Of a stretch of DNA of 64,000 bases, positions 18,508 through 27,975 are shown in pieces. The DNA is from an uncultured Eudoraea sp. (GTDB taxonomy: Bacteria; Bacteroidota; Bacteroidia; Flavobacteriales; Flavobacteriaceae): the NCBI GenBank assembly GCA_947258405.1, contig CAMYIE010000008.1, positions 54,604 through 118,603 of the forward strand, in the 5' to 3' direction. Position numbers and translations under genes: made by a program. Each line of letters begins with the position of its first letter. The first letter of the stretch is position 1. Under the pieces are notes generated by a model, which did no database searches, had not been told where the DNA came from, and was given only the letters and a program-made list of their open reading frames with translations.

Positions 18508-19453
18508 ATGAAAAGGCGAAGTTTTATCAGTAAATCTTTAGGTGGCGCCATGGTACTAATGACACCAGGCCCGGTAAAGGCGGTGGGGCAATATTTGGAT
18601 TCAGATATATCTGCTGCCAGAATATCCCTTGCCCAGTGGTCGTTACATAGGTCTTTCGAAAAAGGGGTGCTAAACGCAGCAGACTTTGCCTCGATTGCAA
18701 GGGATACCTACCAAATCCCTGCGGTGGAATATGTAAGTTCGCTATACAGCGAATACGCATCGGATGAAAAATTCTGGGAGTAGGATGAAGAGCAGAGCCG
18801 ATGATTCGGATGTGGTGAACCTTTTGATCATGGTAGATGATGAGGGAGATCTGGGAGATCCCTTAGAGGAGAACAGAAGCCAGGCTGTTCAAAATCATAT
18901 CAAATGGCTGAAAGCTGCCAGGATTTTGAACTGTCATTCCATTAGGGTCAACGCCTTTGGATCGGGAGATCGTGATTCTCTGTGCTCTCAACTCGTAGAC
19001 GGTCTCGGCAAGTTATCCGAGTACGGAGCCGAAATCGGTATCAATATCCTTATTGAAAACCATGGATTAAACAGCTCGGACGCCAATTACATTAAGGGCA
19101 TTATCAACGAAGTAGGCAGTAAATTCCTTGGTAGCCTGCCAGATTTTGGAAATTGGTGCCTTAACGCCAAATGGGGCAGTACCCAGGGAGGTAAGTGTTC
19201 TGAAATATATGATCCATATAAAGGTGTGGAGGAATTGCTGCCATTTGCTAAAGGAGTTAGTGCAAAGTCTTACGACTTTGATGAAGTGGGGAATGAAACC
19301 ACCATCGATTATCGCAAAATGCTTCAATTGGTTAAATCTTCGGAATTCGATGGGTATATTGGCATCGAATATGAAGGTAGCAGATTAAGTGAAGATATGG
19401 GAATTAAAACTACCAAATCGTTGATAGAACGCATATGGAAGGAACTGCGATAA
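18508..19453 (+). pseudogene. Sugar phosphate isomerase/epimerase (TIM barrel), frameshifted
   Basis: Frame 1 (18508-18783) has a twin-arginine-like signal (KRRSFISKSLGG) and the family start ISLAQWSLHRSFEKG, up to EYASDEKFWE, then TAG. The +1 frame (from 18764 to 19453) continues with MKSRADDSDVVNLLIMVDDEG, SIRVNAFGS, NILIENHG, SLPDFGNW and IGIEYEG, all family signatures with metal-binding Glu/His/Asp. Removing the T at 18781 joins the frames as FWE-R-MKSRADD, with about 315 aa in total. It is either a recent loss of an exported xylose-isomerase-like epimerase or a base-call error. Confidence 0.8.
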
Positions 19454-19924
19454 AGCTTTAAAAATCCTCCCGAGCATTTTAAGATGAATCAAAAATGAAA
19501 ATTAAAAGCTGCAATTGACTTCAATAGCAGCCAAAATGCAATAGTAAATTCGGGGTTGAGCGGGTTATTTGATCCATAGCGTTACGTAATAGGTGCAAAA
19601 CGCCATTTCTCATTTAAGTAATTCACCGTAGTGAACTAACTTAGTAATAAAATGCTCAGGAGGAGTAGTTTCAAAGCATAGATTAAGTTCTAAATTAGAT
19701 TTGTCCTCCTAAGATACGTCATCCAGATAAACGGCCAACTTTTTTCGATGAAGTGCAACCTTCAATACAGAATATCTTGATAAATTAGTATTTTGTTGTC
19801 ATATTATCATATAAAGTGTAAAAAAGCTGATGATTCAATATAGGTATTTTCTTACATTTTGCGTCGTAAATCATCATACATCGCTGTGAAACCCCAGAAA
19901 CATTACCTTTGGAGGGATCACCTT
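19454..19924. other. 471-bp convergent intergenic region
   Basis: Lies between the ends of the epimerase pseudogene and the cyclase gene. I see only a small hairpin TTCAC-cgta-GTGAA (19622-19635) and AT-rich sequence; no gene or RNA is recognised. Confidence 0.5.
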
Positions 19925-21019
19925 CTAGGCTCCTGACTTATATAAGGTTATAGTGCTGGATTTTCCCCTCAGGGTTATCTCTCCAATTTCAGAGAATCCA
20001 GAGTTTCCATTATCCTGTAGCTCTTCTTTAAGTATGCCGGAAATGAGTACACGGGCGCCATATTGATTACAAAGGGCCTGGATGCGTGCCGCAGTGTTAA
20101 GGACATCACCAGAATAGATGATTTCCTTTTTTAGTGTCCCGATTTCTCCTGTGGTTACCTCGCCTATATGAAAACCTGCTTTAAACTCAGGTACAAAACC
20201 GTATTCATTCTTGTACCATTCTTTTTTTGCTCCAATGGCGGCGCTTATCTTTTCAAAACAATTAATACAATTATTATTCTTAAGTCCGGCTTCCCGAGTC
20301 CAGGAGACGACAATCTCATCTCCTACATACTGATAGATCTCACCTGAAGTTTCCAAAATCGCATCGGTCATTTCCGAATAGAAGGACTTGATAAGAAAAA
20401 AATAGTTTGAATGACCAATTTTTTCCGCAATGGTCGTGGAAGACTTCATGTCTAAGAACATAAAAATCCTGATCTCCTGCTTAGGTCGGTGGTATCTGCC
20501 AAATGCGTAATTAAAATAAACGTTTCCCCCTACAAAATCTTTTATTTCTGAAAAGAACAGGGCCAAATCAACAATCACTGCGACAAAGATGACAATACTC
20601 CAGAAGGCAAAATCGGTAAAGAAAACCCTAACACTTTGTATCACTTCTCTGCTGAACGGACTTGAATTATTTCTGATGGCGTTTACACCGAACGTAATGA
20701 ACACCAGGAAAATCACGATCAGCAACAGATACAAAATCCCCTTAAAGAGAATTTTATGCCAAAAGGGTTTATTGATGAATTTCTTCTTTAACCAGGCTAC
20801 CTCGATCCACCCCTGGAGAAAACCCATCAGGAAGCTTCCGGGTACAGTAAAAAATAGTGAACTCTTGAAATCATAGATATTATCGGTGGCCGGGTAGTAG
20901 TCACTATCACCTAATAATCCTTTTTCGAGTATCACGTAAATCAGTCCAAAGAAAGCCCAGATTGCCGCAAAGGTAAATGCCTGGGAAAACCAATGCCGGT
21001 ATTTAGGGTGTATTCTCAT
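19925..21019 (-). CDS. Membrane adenylate/guanylate cyclase (class III)
   Basis: A 364-aa protein. The N-terminal half has four membrane spans (about 14-32, 56-72, 92-113, 135-157). A class III nucleotide cyclase domain covers about 182-360. Metal-binding aspartates are Asp190 (MFLDMKSST) and Asp234 (YVGDEIVVSW). The AGFHIGEVTTGEIG and IIYSGDVLNTAARIQ motifs complete the active-site frame. It would make cAMP (or cGMP) from cytosolic NTP. The base-selecting residues differ from textbook pairs, so the nucleotide is not certain. It is monocistronic. Confidence 0.9.
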   Translation of the reverse strand: MRIHPKYRHWFSQAFTFAAIWAFFGLIYVILEKGLLGDSDYYPATDNIYDFKSSLFFTVPGSFLMGFLQGWIEVAWLKKKFINKPFWHKILFKGILYLLLIVIFLVFITFGVNAIRNNSSPFSREVIQSVRVFFTDFAFWSIVIFVAVIVDLALFFSEIKDFVGGNVYFNYAFGRYHRPKQEIRIFMFLDMKSSTTIAEKIGHSNYFFLIKSFYSEMTDAILETSGEIYQYVGDEIVVSWTREAGLKNNNCINCFEKISAAIGAKKEWYKNEYGFVPEFKAGFHIGEVTTGEIGTLKKEIIYSGDVLNTAARIQALCNQYGARVLISGILKEELQDNGNSGFSEIGEITLRGKSSTITLYKSGA

Positions 21020-21197
21020 TTATCTAAAAATATGAATCTTTGTTGTACCAATTTACTTTATGAATTAAGACATTGTTTGCTGTTCTAAATTACGACGAAT
21101 TAGCATTGTTACTTCCAGACCCCATCCTTGGCATTGATAAAAAAAAGTTATTTTAGCCTGACTCTGAGACTACCACAACCAAACTAATTTTAAAATC

Positions 21198-22541
21198 ATG
21201 TCGCAAATTTCTATAAGTTCCGTAAAACCCCGCCTCTCCTTCTGGCAGATCTGGAACATGAGTTTTGGTTTTTTGGGTATTCAATTCGGATTTGCCCTTC
21301 AAAACGCCAACGTAAGCAGAATATTCGAGACCCTGGGGGCCTCCAAGGATGAGTTGCCCATTCTATGGCTTGCCGCTCCGGTTACCGGGCTTTTAGTTCA
21401 ACCGATAATTGGTTACTACAGTGATAGAACCTGGCATGCCAAATGGGGGCGCAGAAGACCTTTCTTCGCTATAGGTGCTATCCTGGCGACCATGGCTCTC
21501 TTTGGAATGCCTAATTCAACGGTGCTTTGGATGGCTGTTATCATGTTATGGCTTATGGATGCTTCGATAAACATAAGTATGGAACCGTTTAGAGCCTTTG
21601 TTGGAGATATGCTGCCCAACGAACAGCGGACCAGCGGTTTCGCTATGCAGAGTTTCTTTATCGGCCTGGGAGCGATTATCGCATCAGCACTACCTTATAT
21701 CATGACAAACTGGCTTGGGATAAGTAATATATCGGATGAGGGCGGAATTCCTGATTCGGTTAAGTGGTCTTTTTACATTGGAGGTATCGCCTATTTTACA
21801 GCGGTTATGTGGACGGTGTTTAAAACGGAGGAATACCCTCCTGATGATATCGAAAAGTTAAGAGAAGAAAATGCCTCCAAAGGTGTTTTTACAGGACTTA
21901 AAGAATCGTTTATGGGAATTTTTAAGATGCCCAAGACCATGGTACAACTCGCTTTTGTACAATTCTTTTCCTGGTTTGCACTTTTTGCGATGTGGATCTA
22001 TACCACATCGGCCGTAACGAGCCATATTTATGAAACCTCAGACGCCTCTTCCGCTTTGTATAATGAAGGTGCAGATTGGGTAGGGATCTGTTTCGCTATA
22101 TACAATGGCGTAGCTGCATTAGTAGCATTTTTACTGCCTGTTATAGCGAAGAAACTGACCCGGCGTATTACCCATTTGCTTGCGCTATTCTGTGGTGGCA
22201 TCGGATTGCTTTCCATCTTCTTTATTTCGGACCCTAATCTTATTTTGGTTTCTATGATCGGTGTAGGTATCGCCTGGGCAAGTATTTTATCCATGCCGTA
22301 CGCAATGCTTTCAAGTATTCTACCGTCCAACAAGATGGGCTATTATATGGGTGTTTTTAATTTCTTCATTGTGATCCCTCAGATTGTAGCAGCGGGTATC
22401 CTCGGATTTATGTTGAAAAACTTCTTTGGCAACGTGTCGATCTATGCTTTGGTCATCGGAGGAATTTCTTTGATCCTTGCCGGGTTCTTATGCCTTATTG
22501 TACAAGATAATGAAGTATCGCCAGGTCTTGTCCAGGATTAG
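21198..22541 (+). CDS. SLC45/SUT-like MFS sugar transporter
   Basis: A 447-aa, 12-span MFS protein. Between spans 2 and 3 it has the sucrose/maltose-transporter signature GYYSDRTWHAKWGRRRPFF. NMSFGFLGIQFGFALQNAN at span 1 and MEPFRAFVGDMLPNEQRTSGFAMQ in span 4/loop are also typical. Related Bacteroidota transporters import maltose or sucrose with protons. No glycosidase lies next to it, so the sugar is not fixed. A weak hairpin (CGGGA...TCCCG, 22554-22570) follows. Confidence 0.85.
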   Translation: MSQISISSVKPRLSFWQIWNMSFGFLGIQFGFALQNANVSRIFETLGASKDELPILWLAAPVTGLLVQPIIGYYSDRTWHAKWGRRRPFFAIGAILATMALFGMPNSTVLWMAVIMLWLMDASINISMEPFRAFVGDMLPNEQRTSGFAMQSFFIGLGAIIASALPYIMTNWLGISNISDEGGIPDSVKWSFYIGGIAYFTAVMWTVFKTEEYPPDDIEKLREENASKGVFTGLKESFMGIFKMPKTMVQLAFVQFFSWFALFAMWIYTTSAVTSHIYETSDASSALYNEGADWVGICFAIYNGVAALVAFLLPVIAKKLTRRITHLLALFCGGIGLLSIFFISDPNLILVSMIGVGIAWASILSMPYAMLSSILPSNKMGYYMGVFNFFIVIPQIVAAGILGFMLKNFFGNVSIYALVIGGISLILAGFLCLIVQDNEVSPGLVQD

Positions 22542-22619
22542 TATTTAACCTTCCGGGACATGAGTTCCCGCATAATGCTTTTTTCTATGGATTATGTAAT
22601 AAATTTTCCCTGAGCCGGC

Positions 22620-23120
22620 TTATATATCCTCATCAAGCCATGCCCGCATCATCCATACCGTCTTCTCCTGCTCGGTGATAAAGTCGCTCATCATAGCATT
22701 GGTCCCTTCGTCTCCTGCTTCATCGGAAGTTGTAAGGATCTGTCTTTCAATGATCAGTAATTCTTTTAATGAATTTACAATAAGCCTGATGGCTTCCACA
22801 TCCTGTGTAACGTTTTTGCCCACAGGTACCCTGGAATTCTCCATATATTCCTCGAAAGTATGAAAGGGTACTCCGCCTAAGGTTAGCACCCGTTCTGCAA
22901 TCTCATCTACTTTAACGTTAGCATCTGTATACAACTCTTCAAATTTAACATGAAGATCAAAAAAACTTTTGCCACGGATATTCCAGTGTATACCTCTGAG
23001 ATTCTGATAGTACCGCTGAAAATTAGCCAGGAGGATATTGAGATCCTCTGCCAGTTGTACTGATATTTCTTCGCTTAAACCTATACTGTTCAATTTCATT
23101 TTTAGTTTATTTAAATTCAC
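22620..23120 (-). CDS. dps: Dps family ferritin-like DNA protection protein
   Basis: A 166-aa Dps. Ferroxidase residues are visible: His45 (GIHWNIRG), His57 (FFDLH), Asp72 and Glu76 (VDEIAER), in the usual Dps spacing. It stores iron with hydrogen peroxide as oxidant and protects DNA. It is divergent from an oxyR gene only 82 bp away, the classical arrangement for peroxide control. An alternative start is the Met at codon 8 (23099). Confidence 0.92.
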   Translation of the reverse strand: MNLNKLKMKLNSIGLSEEISVQLAEDLNILLANFQRYYQNLRGIHWNIRGKSFFDLHVKFEELYTDANVKVDEIAERVLTLGGVPFHTFEEYMENSRVPVGKNVTQDVEAIRLIVNSLKELLIIERQILTTSDEAGDEGTNAMMSDFITEQEKTVWMMRAWLDEDI

Positions 23121-23123
23121 TAT

Positions 23124-23186
23124 AAATTTATCGTATATTAATGAATATTTTGATAAATTTTATTGATAGTTTTTATACATTTATCA
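23124..23186. promoter_or_regulatory. dps/oxyR divergent control region with inverted repeats
   Basis: A perfect 9-bp inverted repeat, AAATTTATC (23124-23132) and GATAAATTT (23152-23160), is followed by TGATA (23164-23168) and TATCA (23182-23186). Together they fill most of the 82-bp gap. The extended, AT-rich, dyad-symmetric layout is what a tetrameric LysR/OxyR regulator needs, but the bases do not match the E. coli OxyR consensus. Confidence 0.55.
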
Positions 23187-23202
23187 TCTAAAATTATAGC
23201 AG

Positions 23203-24144
23203 ATGACCATTACGCAATTGCAATATGTACTGGCAGTGGCAGAGTATCAAAATTTCACACTGGCAGCGGTGAAGAGCCATGTTACCCAACCTACCCTGAG
23301 CATGCAGGTTCAAAAGCTGGAAGATGAGCTCGACGTATTGATATTCGACCGTGGAAAGAAACCCATCAGCACCACAGAAGTAGGGCAAAAGATCGTGGAG
23401 CAGGCGAAAAATATCGTGAATGAAGCCGAAAGAATAAAAGATATTGTAGACCAGGATAAAGGTTATATCGGAGGGGAATTCACCCTGGGCATCATCCCGA
23501 CCATAATGCCGACCCTTTTACCGATGTTCCTCAAAACTTTTATTAAGCGTTATCCGAATGTAAATCTTATTATCAGGGAACAGAATACAGACCAGCTGAT
23601 ACGCAATCTTCAGGATGGTCACCTTGATGCAGCTATTGCCGCCACCCCGCTGGAAATAGAATTTATTAAGGAAAGACCTTTATATTATGAGCCATTTGTG
23701 GGATATGTACCAAAAAGCCACCGACTGTCGAAAATGGAAAAGATAGGTGTGGAGGATCTGGATATAAGCGATATACTACTACTTCAGGATGGGCACTGTT
23801 TCCGCGAAGGGGTTATCAATCTTTGCCAGACATCGAAAAACTTAAGGAAAGAGCACTTTCAGTTGCAAAGCGGAAGTTTCGAAACATTAATCAATCTGGC
23901 GGATGAAGATCTTGGAATGACCCTCCTCCCCTATTTAAACACCTTGGAATTAGACAAAACCAAAAGGGGAAATCTTAAACACTTCGATACTCCTACTCCT
24001 GCGAGGGAGGTGAGTCTGATCTACCATAAGAATGAACTAAAAATTCAAATTACCGAAGCTATTAAGGAGGTAATATCTGCGATTGTACGAGGAGCAATCG
24101 CCTTTCAGGACGTGAAGATCGTCAGTCCGTTGAACAAAAAATAA
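23203..24144 (+). CDS. oxyR: OxyR, LysR-type hydrogen peroxide regulator
   Basis: A 313-aa LysR protein with N-terminal winged helix-turn-helix (TLAAVKSHVTQPTLSMQVQ) and periplasmic-binding-like regulatory domain. The redox pair is Cys199 (LLQDGHCF) and Cys208 (INLCQ), at the same numbers and spacing as in E. coli OxyR, so it should sense peroxide by an intramolecular disulphide. Divergent dps is the obvious first target. The gene ends at a bidirectional terminator. Confidence 0.95.
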   Translation: MTITQLQYVLAVAEYQNFTLAAVKSHVTQPTLSMQVQKLEDELDVLIFDRGKKPISTTEVGQKIVEQAKNIVNEAERIKDIVDQDKGYIGGEFTLGIIPTIMPTLLPMFLKTFIKRYPNVNLIIREQNTDQLIRNLQDGHLDAAIAATPLEIEFIKERPLYYEPFVGYVPKSHRLSKMEKIGVEDLDISDILLLQDGHCFREGVINLCQTSKNLRKEHFQLQSGSFETLINLADEDLGMTLLPYLNTLELDKTKRGNLKHFDTPTPAREVSLIYHKNELKIQITEAIKEVISAIVRGAIAFQDVKIVSPLNKK

Positions 24145-24165
24145 ACCGCCCGAAGGCGGTTTTTG
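24144..24165. terminator. Bidirectional terminator between oxyR and the small gene at 24166
   Basis: AACCGCC-cgaa-GGCGGTT (24144-24161) has a T run on the plus side and an A run (T run on the minus strand) on the other. It can serve both convergent genes. Confidence 0.85.
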
Positions 24166-24363
24166 TTATGCTTTAAGATAGATTAAACTCGGCTGCAGTT
24201 CCGGTTTGTCGGAAATAAATAACTGAAGCCAATTTTTTAATTCTTCAATTTCTTCTGGCATTAATCTAGAAATTGCTTTTTTTAGTTCCTTACTAAATAA
24301 TTTTAGATCAAAACTGACTTTTTGAAGTACTGTTTTATAGTACTCCAGCATTGGTCTAGCCAT
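24166..24363 (-). CDS. Conserved 65-aa flavobacterial protein
   Basis: The sequence begins MARPMLEYYKTVLQKVSFD and continues with LFSKELKKAISRLMPEEIEELKNWL. I recognise this as a small helical protein found widely in Bacteroidota, where the MARPMLEY start and the LFxKELxKA segment are conserved. No function is known. It is convergent with oxyR and shares its terminator. Confidence 0.75.
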   Translation of the reverse strand: MARPMLEYYKTVLQKVSFDLKLFSKELKKAISRLMPEEIEELKNWLQLFISDKPELQPSLIYLKA

Positions 24364-24456
24364 ACTATGTGATTGTTTTAATTAGATTGTTGATACAAAA
24401 TAACCCCCTTAAGTTACAAATTATTGCTCATATTGAGTTAAAAATTGGCTAATTTC

Positions 24457-25782
24457 ATGTTAAAATCGATTAACATTATTACAGAAAATACTTCTAAGTA
24501 TATACGTAATTTCCTATTACTTAGTGTTATCGCTCTTTTATTAGGTCTTCAATTTGGCTGTGGTAGCGCAAAATATCGCCGCCTTGAAAATTCTATTGGT
24601 TTACAACTCAATTCCGATGCACTTTCCAATCATCATACGGGATTCATGCTCTATGACCCTCTGTCAAAAGATACGCTTATCAGCAAAGACTCGAAACGAT
24701 ATTTCATACCTGCCAGCAATGTCAAAATCTTTACACTCTACACTTCATTAAAACTCCTTCCTGAAAAGATGCCTGTATTGAAGTACTCCATTTCAGGGGA
24801 TACCCTATACTTTGAAGGCCAGGCAGATCCGGCTGGTCTTCACCCCTATTTTAAGGATAGTACCGCTCTTGAATTTCTTGGCGATTTTAAATTTATCAGG
24901 TATAGCCCTAAGAATATAGCATCCACAGCCTTCGGGCCTGGCTGGGCCTGGGAAGATTATGATCAGTCATATGCCGCTCCGAGAAGTAGTTTCCCCTTTT
25001 ATGGCAATGTAGTATCGATATACCCCAATTCCATAGAACCGGTATATCCTAATTATTTTAAGGACAGTATTTCCTTGAAGGAGAGTGTCTTTAGAAGACT
25101 GGATAAGAGGAACTATTTTTATGTTCCACCCGGTAATTCAGACACCATAGAGATCCCATTTAAGCTTAACCCGGATCTGACTGCCAGACTTCTGCAGGAT
25201 CGTCTGGACAGGGATGTAATCATTGTCAATGCGATGCCCAACGGAAAGAAGGAGGTACTTTTTGGTTTTTCAAGGGATAGTATTTTAAAACGGATGATGG
25301 TGGAAAGCGATAATCTTCTTGCTGAACAAATGCTATTGGCAGCTTCGGCAAGACTTTCCGATACCCTAAAAAGTAAAGAAGCCATCAGCCATATGATGGA
25401 AGTGGAATTTTCAGACCTCAACCCATTACCCCGGTGGGTAGACGGGTCAGGGCTCTCGCGCTACAATATCTTTACACCTGAAGCCATGGTACACGTTCTT
25501 AACAAACTCTACCTGGAATATGATCAAGAATACATCTTTGTTTTTTTTCCAAAAGGCGGTGTGTCGGGAACTTTGGAGGATGATTTCAGTGGAAATCCGC
25601 ATCCTTATATCTACGCCAAAACCGGTAGTTTAGGAAATATCTATTGTCTCAGCGGCTATCTGAGGTCTAAATCGGGGCGACTTTTGATCTTTAGCTTTAT
25701 GAACAACCACTTTACCATAGGTAGCAAGAGGCTTAAAGCGGAAATGACCTCAATACTGGAGATGGTACGAGACAGCTATTGA
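24457..25782 (+). CDS. D-alanyl-D-alanine carboxypeptidase, PBP4 (peptidase S13) family, lipoprotein
   Basis: I use the ATG at 24457; a TTG at 24445 would extend it by four residues. The N-terminus is a lipoprotein signal ending LQFGC. Penicillin-binding motifs are SNVK (in IPASNVKIFTLY, SxxK), SDN (VESDNLLAEQML, SxN) and KTG (YAKTGSLGN). It removes or hydrolyses terminal D-Ala or cross-links in peptidoglycan. At about 441 aa it is shorter than E. coli DacB, with a compact insert between SxxK and SxN. It is monocistronic. Confidence 0.9.
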   Translation: MLKSINIITENTSKYIRNFLLLSVIALLLGLQFGCGSAKYRRLENSIGLQLNSDALSNHHTGFMLYDPLSKDTLISKDSKRYFIPASNVKIFTLYTSLKLLPEKMPVLKYSISGDTLYFEGQADPAGLHPYFKDSTALEFLGDFKFIRYSPKNIASTAFGPGWAWEDYDQSYAAPRSSFPFYGNVVSIYPNSIEPVYPNYFKDSISLKESVFRRLDKRNYFYVPPGNSDTIEIPFKLNPDLTARLLQDRLDRDVIIVNAMPNGKKEVLFGFSRDSILKRMMVESDNLLAEQMLLAASARLSDTLKSKEAISHMMEVEFSDLNPLPRWVDGSGLSRYNIFTPEAMVHVLNKLYLEYDQEYIFVFFPKGGVSGTLEDDFSGNPHPYIYAKTGSLGNIYCLSGYLRSKSGRLLIFSFMNNHFTIGSKRLKAEMTSILEMVRDSY

Positions 25783-25787
25783 TCACC

Positions 25788-26372
25788 TCACTTATTGAGC
25801 AAATTGTACAGGGCTACATGTTGCAATAGCAATATTGTTTTAGCATCTTTAATCTCCCCCGAGGAGATCATTTGCATGGCTTTTTTAAAGGGAATCTCAA
25901 TAACATCCAAATACTCTGTTTCCTCTTCGTTTCCTCCTCCGCGACCGGTTTTCATATCATCTTCGTAGACCCCGATAAACAAATATAGGATCTCGGTGAC
26001 CGCACCAGGAGACATATAGGGTGCCATTATCCGGGTTACTTTGGAAATACTATAACCGGTTTCCTCTTCTGCTTCTTTCTTAATACACTCTTCCGGATCC
26101 AGGCCATCCAATAAGCCAGCACAGGCTTCGATCATCATACCATCTTCATTCCCGTTAACATATGTCGGCATACGAAACTGCCGCGTCAGCACCACAGCTT
26201 CTTTGTCAGGATTGATCAACAGGATAGCCGCTCCATTACCACGGTCATATGCTTCCCGATGATGTTTTTCCCAAACCCCATCTGGTCTGCAGTAATCGTA
26301 CGAGTATTTATAAAGTCGGTACCAATTATCCGACAGCAGCTTTTTATCGATATTCCTGATTTTTGCCTGCAT
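25788..26372 (-). CDS. nudK: NUDIX hydrolase, GDP-mannose pyrophosphatase (NudK-like)
   Basis: A 194-aa protein matching the NudK subgroup. It has RQFRMPTYVNGN, then the Nudix box spanning 86-107 (AGLLDGLDPEE and KKEAEEETGY), with Lys99 in place of the usual Arg and glutamates 100, 103 and 104 for magnesium. YMSPGAVTEILYLFIG also fits the ADP-ribose/GDP-mannose group. It hydrolyses GDP-mannose to GMP and mannose-1-phosphate in known members. It is followed on the same strand by nothing obvious; DUF2461 and AIM24 genes lie upstream. Confidence 0.85.
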   Translation of the reverse strand: MQAKIRNIDKKLLSDNWYRLYKYSYDYCRPDGVWEKHHREAYDRGNGAAILLINPDKEAVVLTRQFRMPTYVNGNEDGMMIEACAGLLDGLDPEECIKKEAEEETGYSISKVTRIMAPYMSPGAVTEILYLFIGVYEDDMKTGRGGGNEEETEYLDVIEIPFKKAMQMISSGEIKDAKTILLLQHVALYNLLNK

Positions 26373-26427
26373 AGAGTATAGATTTTTATATTGTATGATG
26401 GTTCAATGTTACTTGATGATAGTCTTT

Positions 26428-27081
26428 TCATACGGTAAGCGCATGATTCAGATAGCGCCGAAACGGCAACATTTCTAAATAAACTGCTATAATACGATCT
26501 TCGAAACCCCCAGCCAGGACTTCTTTTCGGCTCAACGGACAGACCACCGCAAAGGTTTTATTTTTTAGTAGTTCTATATAAGGGTGATCGGCTGTATAGC
26601 CCTTAGGTGAAGAACGCAGCCTTTCATCCAAATACAAGTGCCCGAAGGTCTTCTTAAATGATGGCTTTTCGAGTATGGCCAGCAATTCTTTTCCATTATA
26701 ATCGATGGCTTCCCTGATACTTTTCAATTCCGGACCAGCAGGTCTCCAGAGACCTCCAGCCAGCAAAGATTCCCTACTACCGATCTGTATGTAAAAGTCA
26801 CCGGTGCCCGGAGCCTTATCGAGTCCGGCTCCAAAATGATCTTTATAGACCGGTTTGTGCGGATGGAACATAAGGTTGTTGTTGATCCGGTTAATGGATC
26901 TTCGGCCTGAGGTATCGTAATAATCCGGATCCTCTTCAGATAATCGGCTATTGAGCATATCGATCCATCTAATAAACTCGTCTCGGAGTGCTCTGTATCG
27001 TCCCCTGTTCTGATCCATCCAGGGTTTGGAATTGTTCTTTTCGAGCTCTTCCAGAAATGTAAATAGTCGTTTAAAATCCAT
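26428..27081 (-). CDS. DUF2461 domain protein
   Basis: A 217-aa protein with the hallmarks of DUF2461 (TIGR02453): LEKNNSKPWMDQNRGRYRALRDEFI, NLMFHPHKPVYKDHFGAGL, DFYIQIGSRESLLAGGLWRP and LRSSPKGYTADHPYIELLKNK. Function is unknown. It lies 20 bp after the AIM24 gene in the same direction. Confidence 0.9.
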   Translation of the reverse strand: MDFKRLFTFLEELEKNNSKPWMDQNRGRYRALRDEFIRWIDMLNSRLSEEDPDYYDTSGRRSINRINNNLMFHPHKPVYKDHFGAGLDKAPGTGDFYIQIGSRESLLAGGLWRPAGPELKSIREAIDYNGKELLAILEKPSFKKTFGHLYLDERLRSSPKGYTADHPYIELLKNKTFAVVCPLSRKEVLAGGFEDRIIAVYLEMLPFRRYLNHALTV

Positions 27082-27101
27082 CGGTGCTCATCGATTTCCA
27101 A

Positions 27102-27902
27102 TCAGAAGGGTTTATCACCATCTATTAGGTCTCCGAGTTCCCCAAGAATGCTGCCTTCTCCTTTTCGTTTTCCACCACCTTTAGGTGCGGCAGCCCATAC
27201 ACGACTGGCCAGCCTGCTAAATGGCAGTGACTGGATATAGACGACTCCGGGACCTCTTAAGGTGGCAAAAAATAGTCCTTCACCCCCAAATATGGTGTTT
27301 TTAATCCCACCTACAAATTCAATATCGTAGTCCACATCTTTAGTAAAGCCCACTATACAGCCGGTATCTGCTTTTAGCATTTCGCCCGGGGCAAGTTCTT
27401 TTCTGGCCAGTGTACCCCCAGCATGAACAAAGGCCATTCCATCTCCTTCCAGCTTTTGCATGATGAAACCTTCTCCACCGAAAAGTCCGCGCCCTAGTCT
27501 TTTAGAAAATTCAATGCCTACCGAAACGCCTTTTGCTGCACAGAGAAAAGCATCCTTCTGACAGATAAATTTCCCTCCTTTTTCCGACAAATCGATCGGA
27601 ACGATTTTACCTGGATAAGGCGAAGCAAAACTCAATTGTCTTTTACTATTTCCCACATTCAGAAAGGCAGTCATAAATAGACTTTCACCGGTCAGCACCC
27701 TTTTGCCCGCCGAAAATATTTTGCCCAGAACACTATTGTCCTGGTTTGAGCCATCGCCGAAAATAGTTTCCATCTGTATATCGGTTTCCATCATCATAAA
27801 ACTTCCGGCCTCGGCCACCACGGCCTCCTGGGGGTCTAGCCCTATTTCAACATATTGCATCTCCTCACCGAAGATCTGATAATCTATTTCATGAGCATTC
27901 AT
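27102..27902 (-). CDS. AIM24 / TIGR00266 family protein
   Basis: A 266-aa protein of the AIM24 family, with a double-stranded beta-helix core. Signatures are [51 protein letters not shown] and [17 protein letters not shown]. The glycine-rich C-terminus ([12 protein letters not shown]) is typical of bacterial members. It may scaffold membrane-associated assemblies; the bacterial role is not established. Confidence 0.88.
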   Translation of the reverse strand: MNAHEIDYQIFGEEMQYVEIGLDPQEAVVAEAGSFMMMETDIQMETIFGDGSNQDNSVLGKIFSAGKRVLTGESLFMTAFLNVGNSKRQLSFASPYPGKIVPIDLSEKGGKFICQKDAFLCAAKGVSVGIEFSKRLGRGLFGGEGFIMQKLEGDGMAFVHAGGTLARKELAPGEMLKADTGCIVGFTKDVDYDIEFVGGIKNTIFGGEGLFFATLRGPGVVYIQSLPFSRLASRVWAAAPKGGGKRKGEGSILGELGDLIDGDKPF

Positions 27903-27975
27903 TGTTTACATTTTTAAAGATTGATACTTGTTGGTTGCCAGGGGGAAGAAATTGTTACAAAACCGGCCTGGTCTT

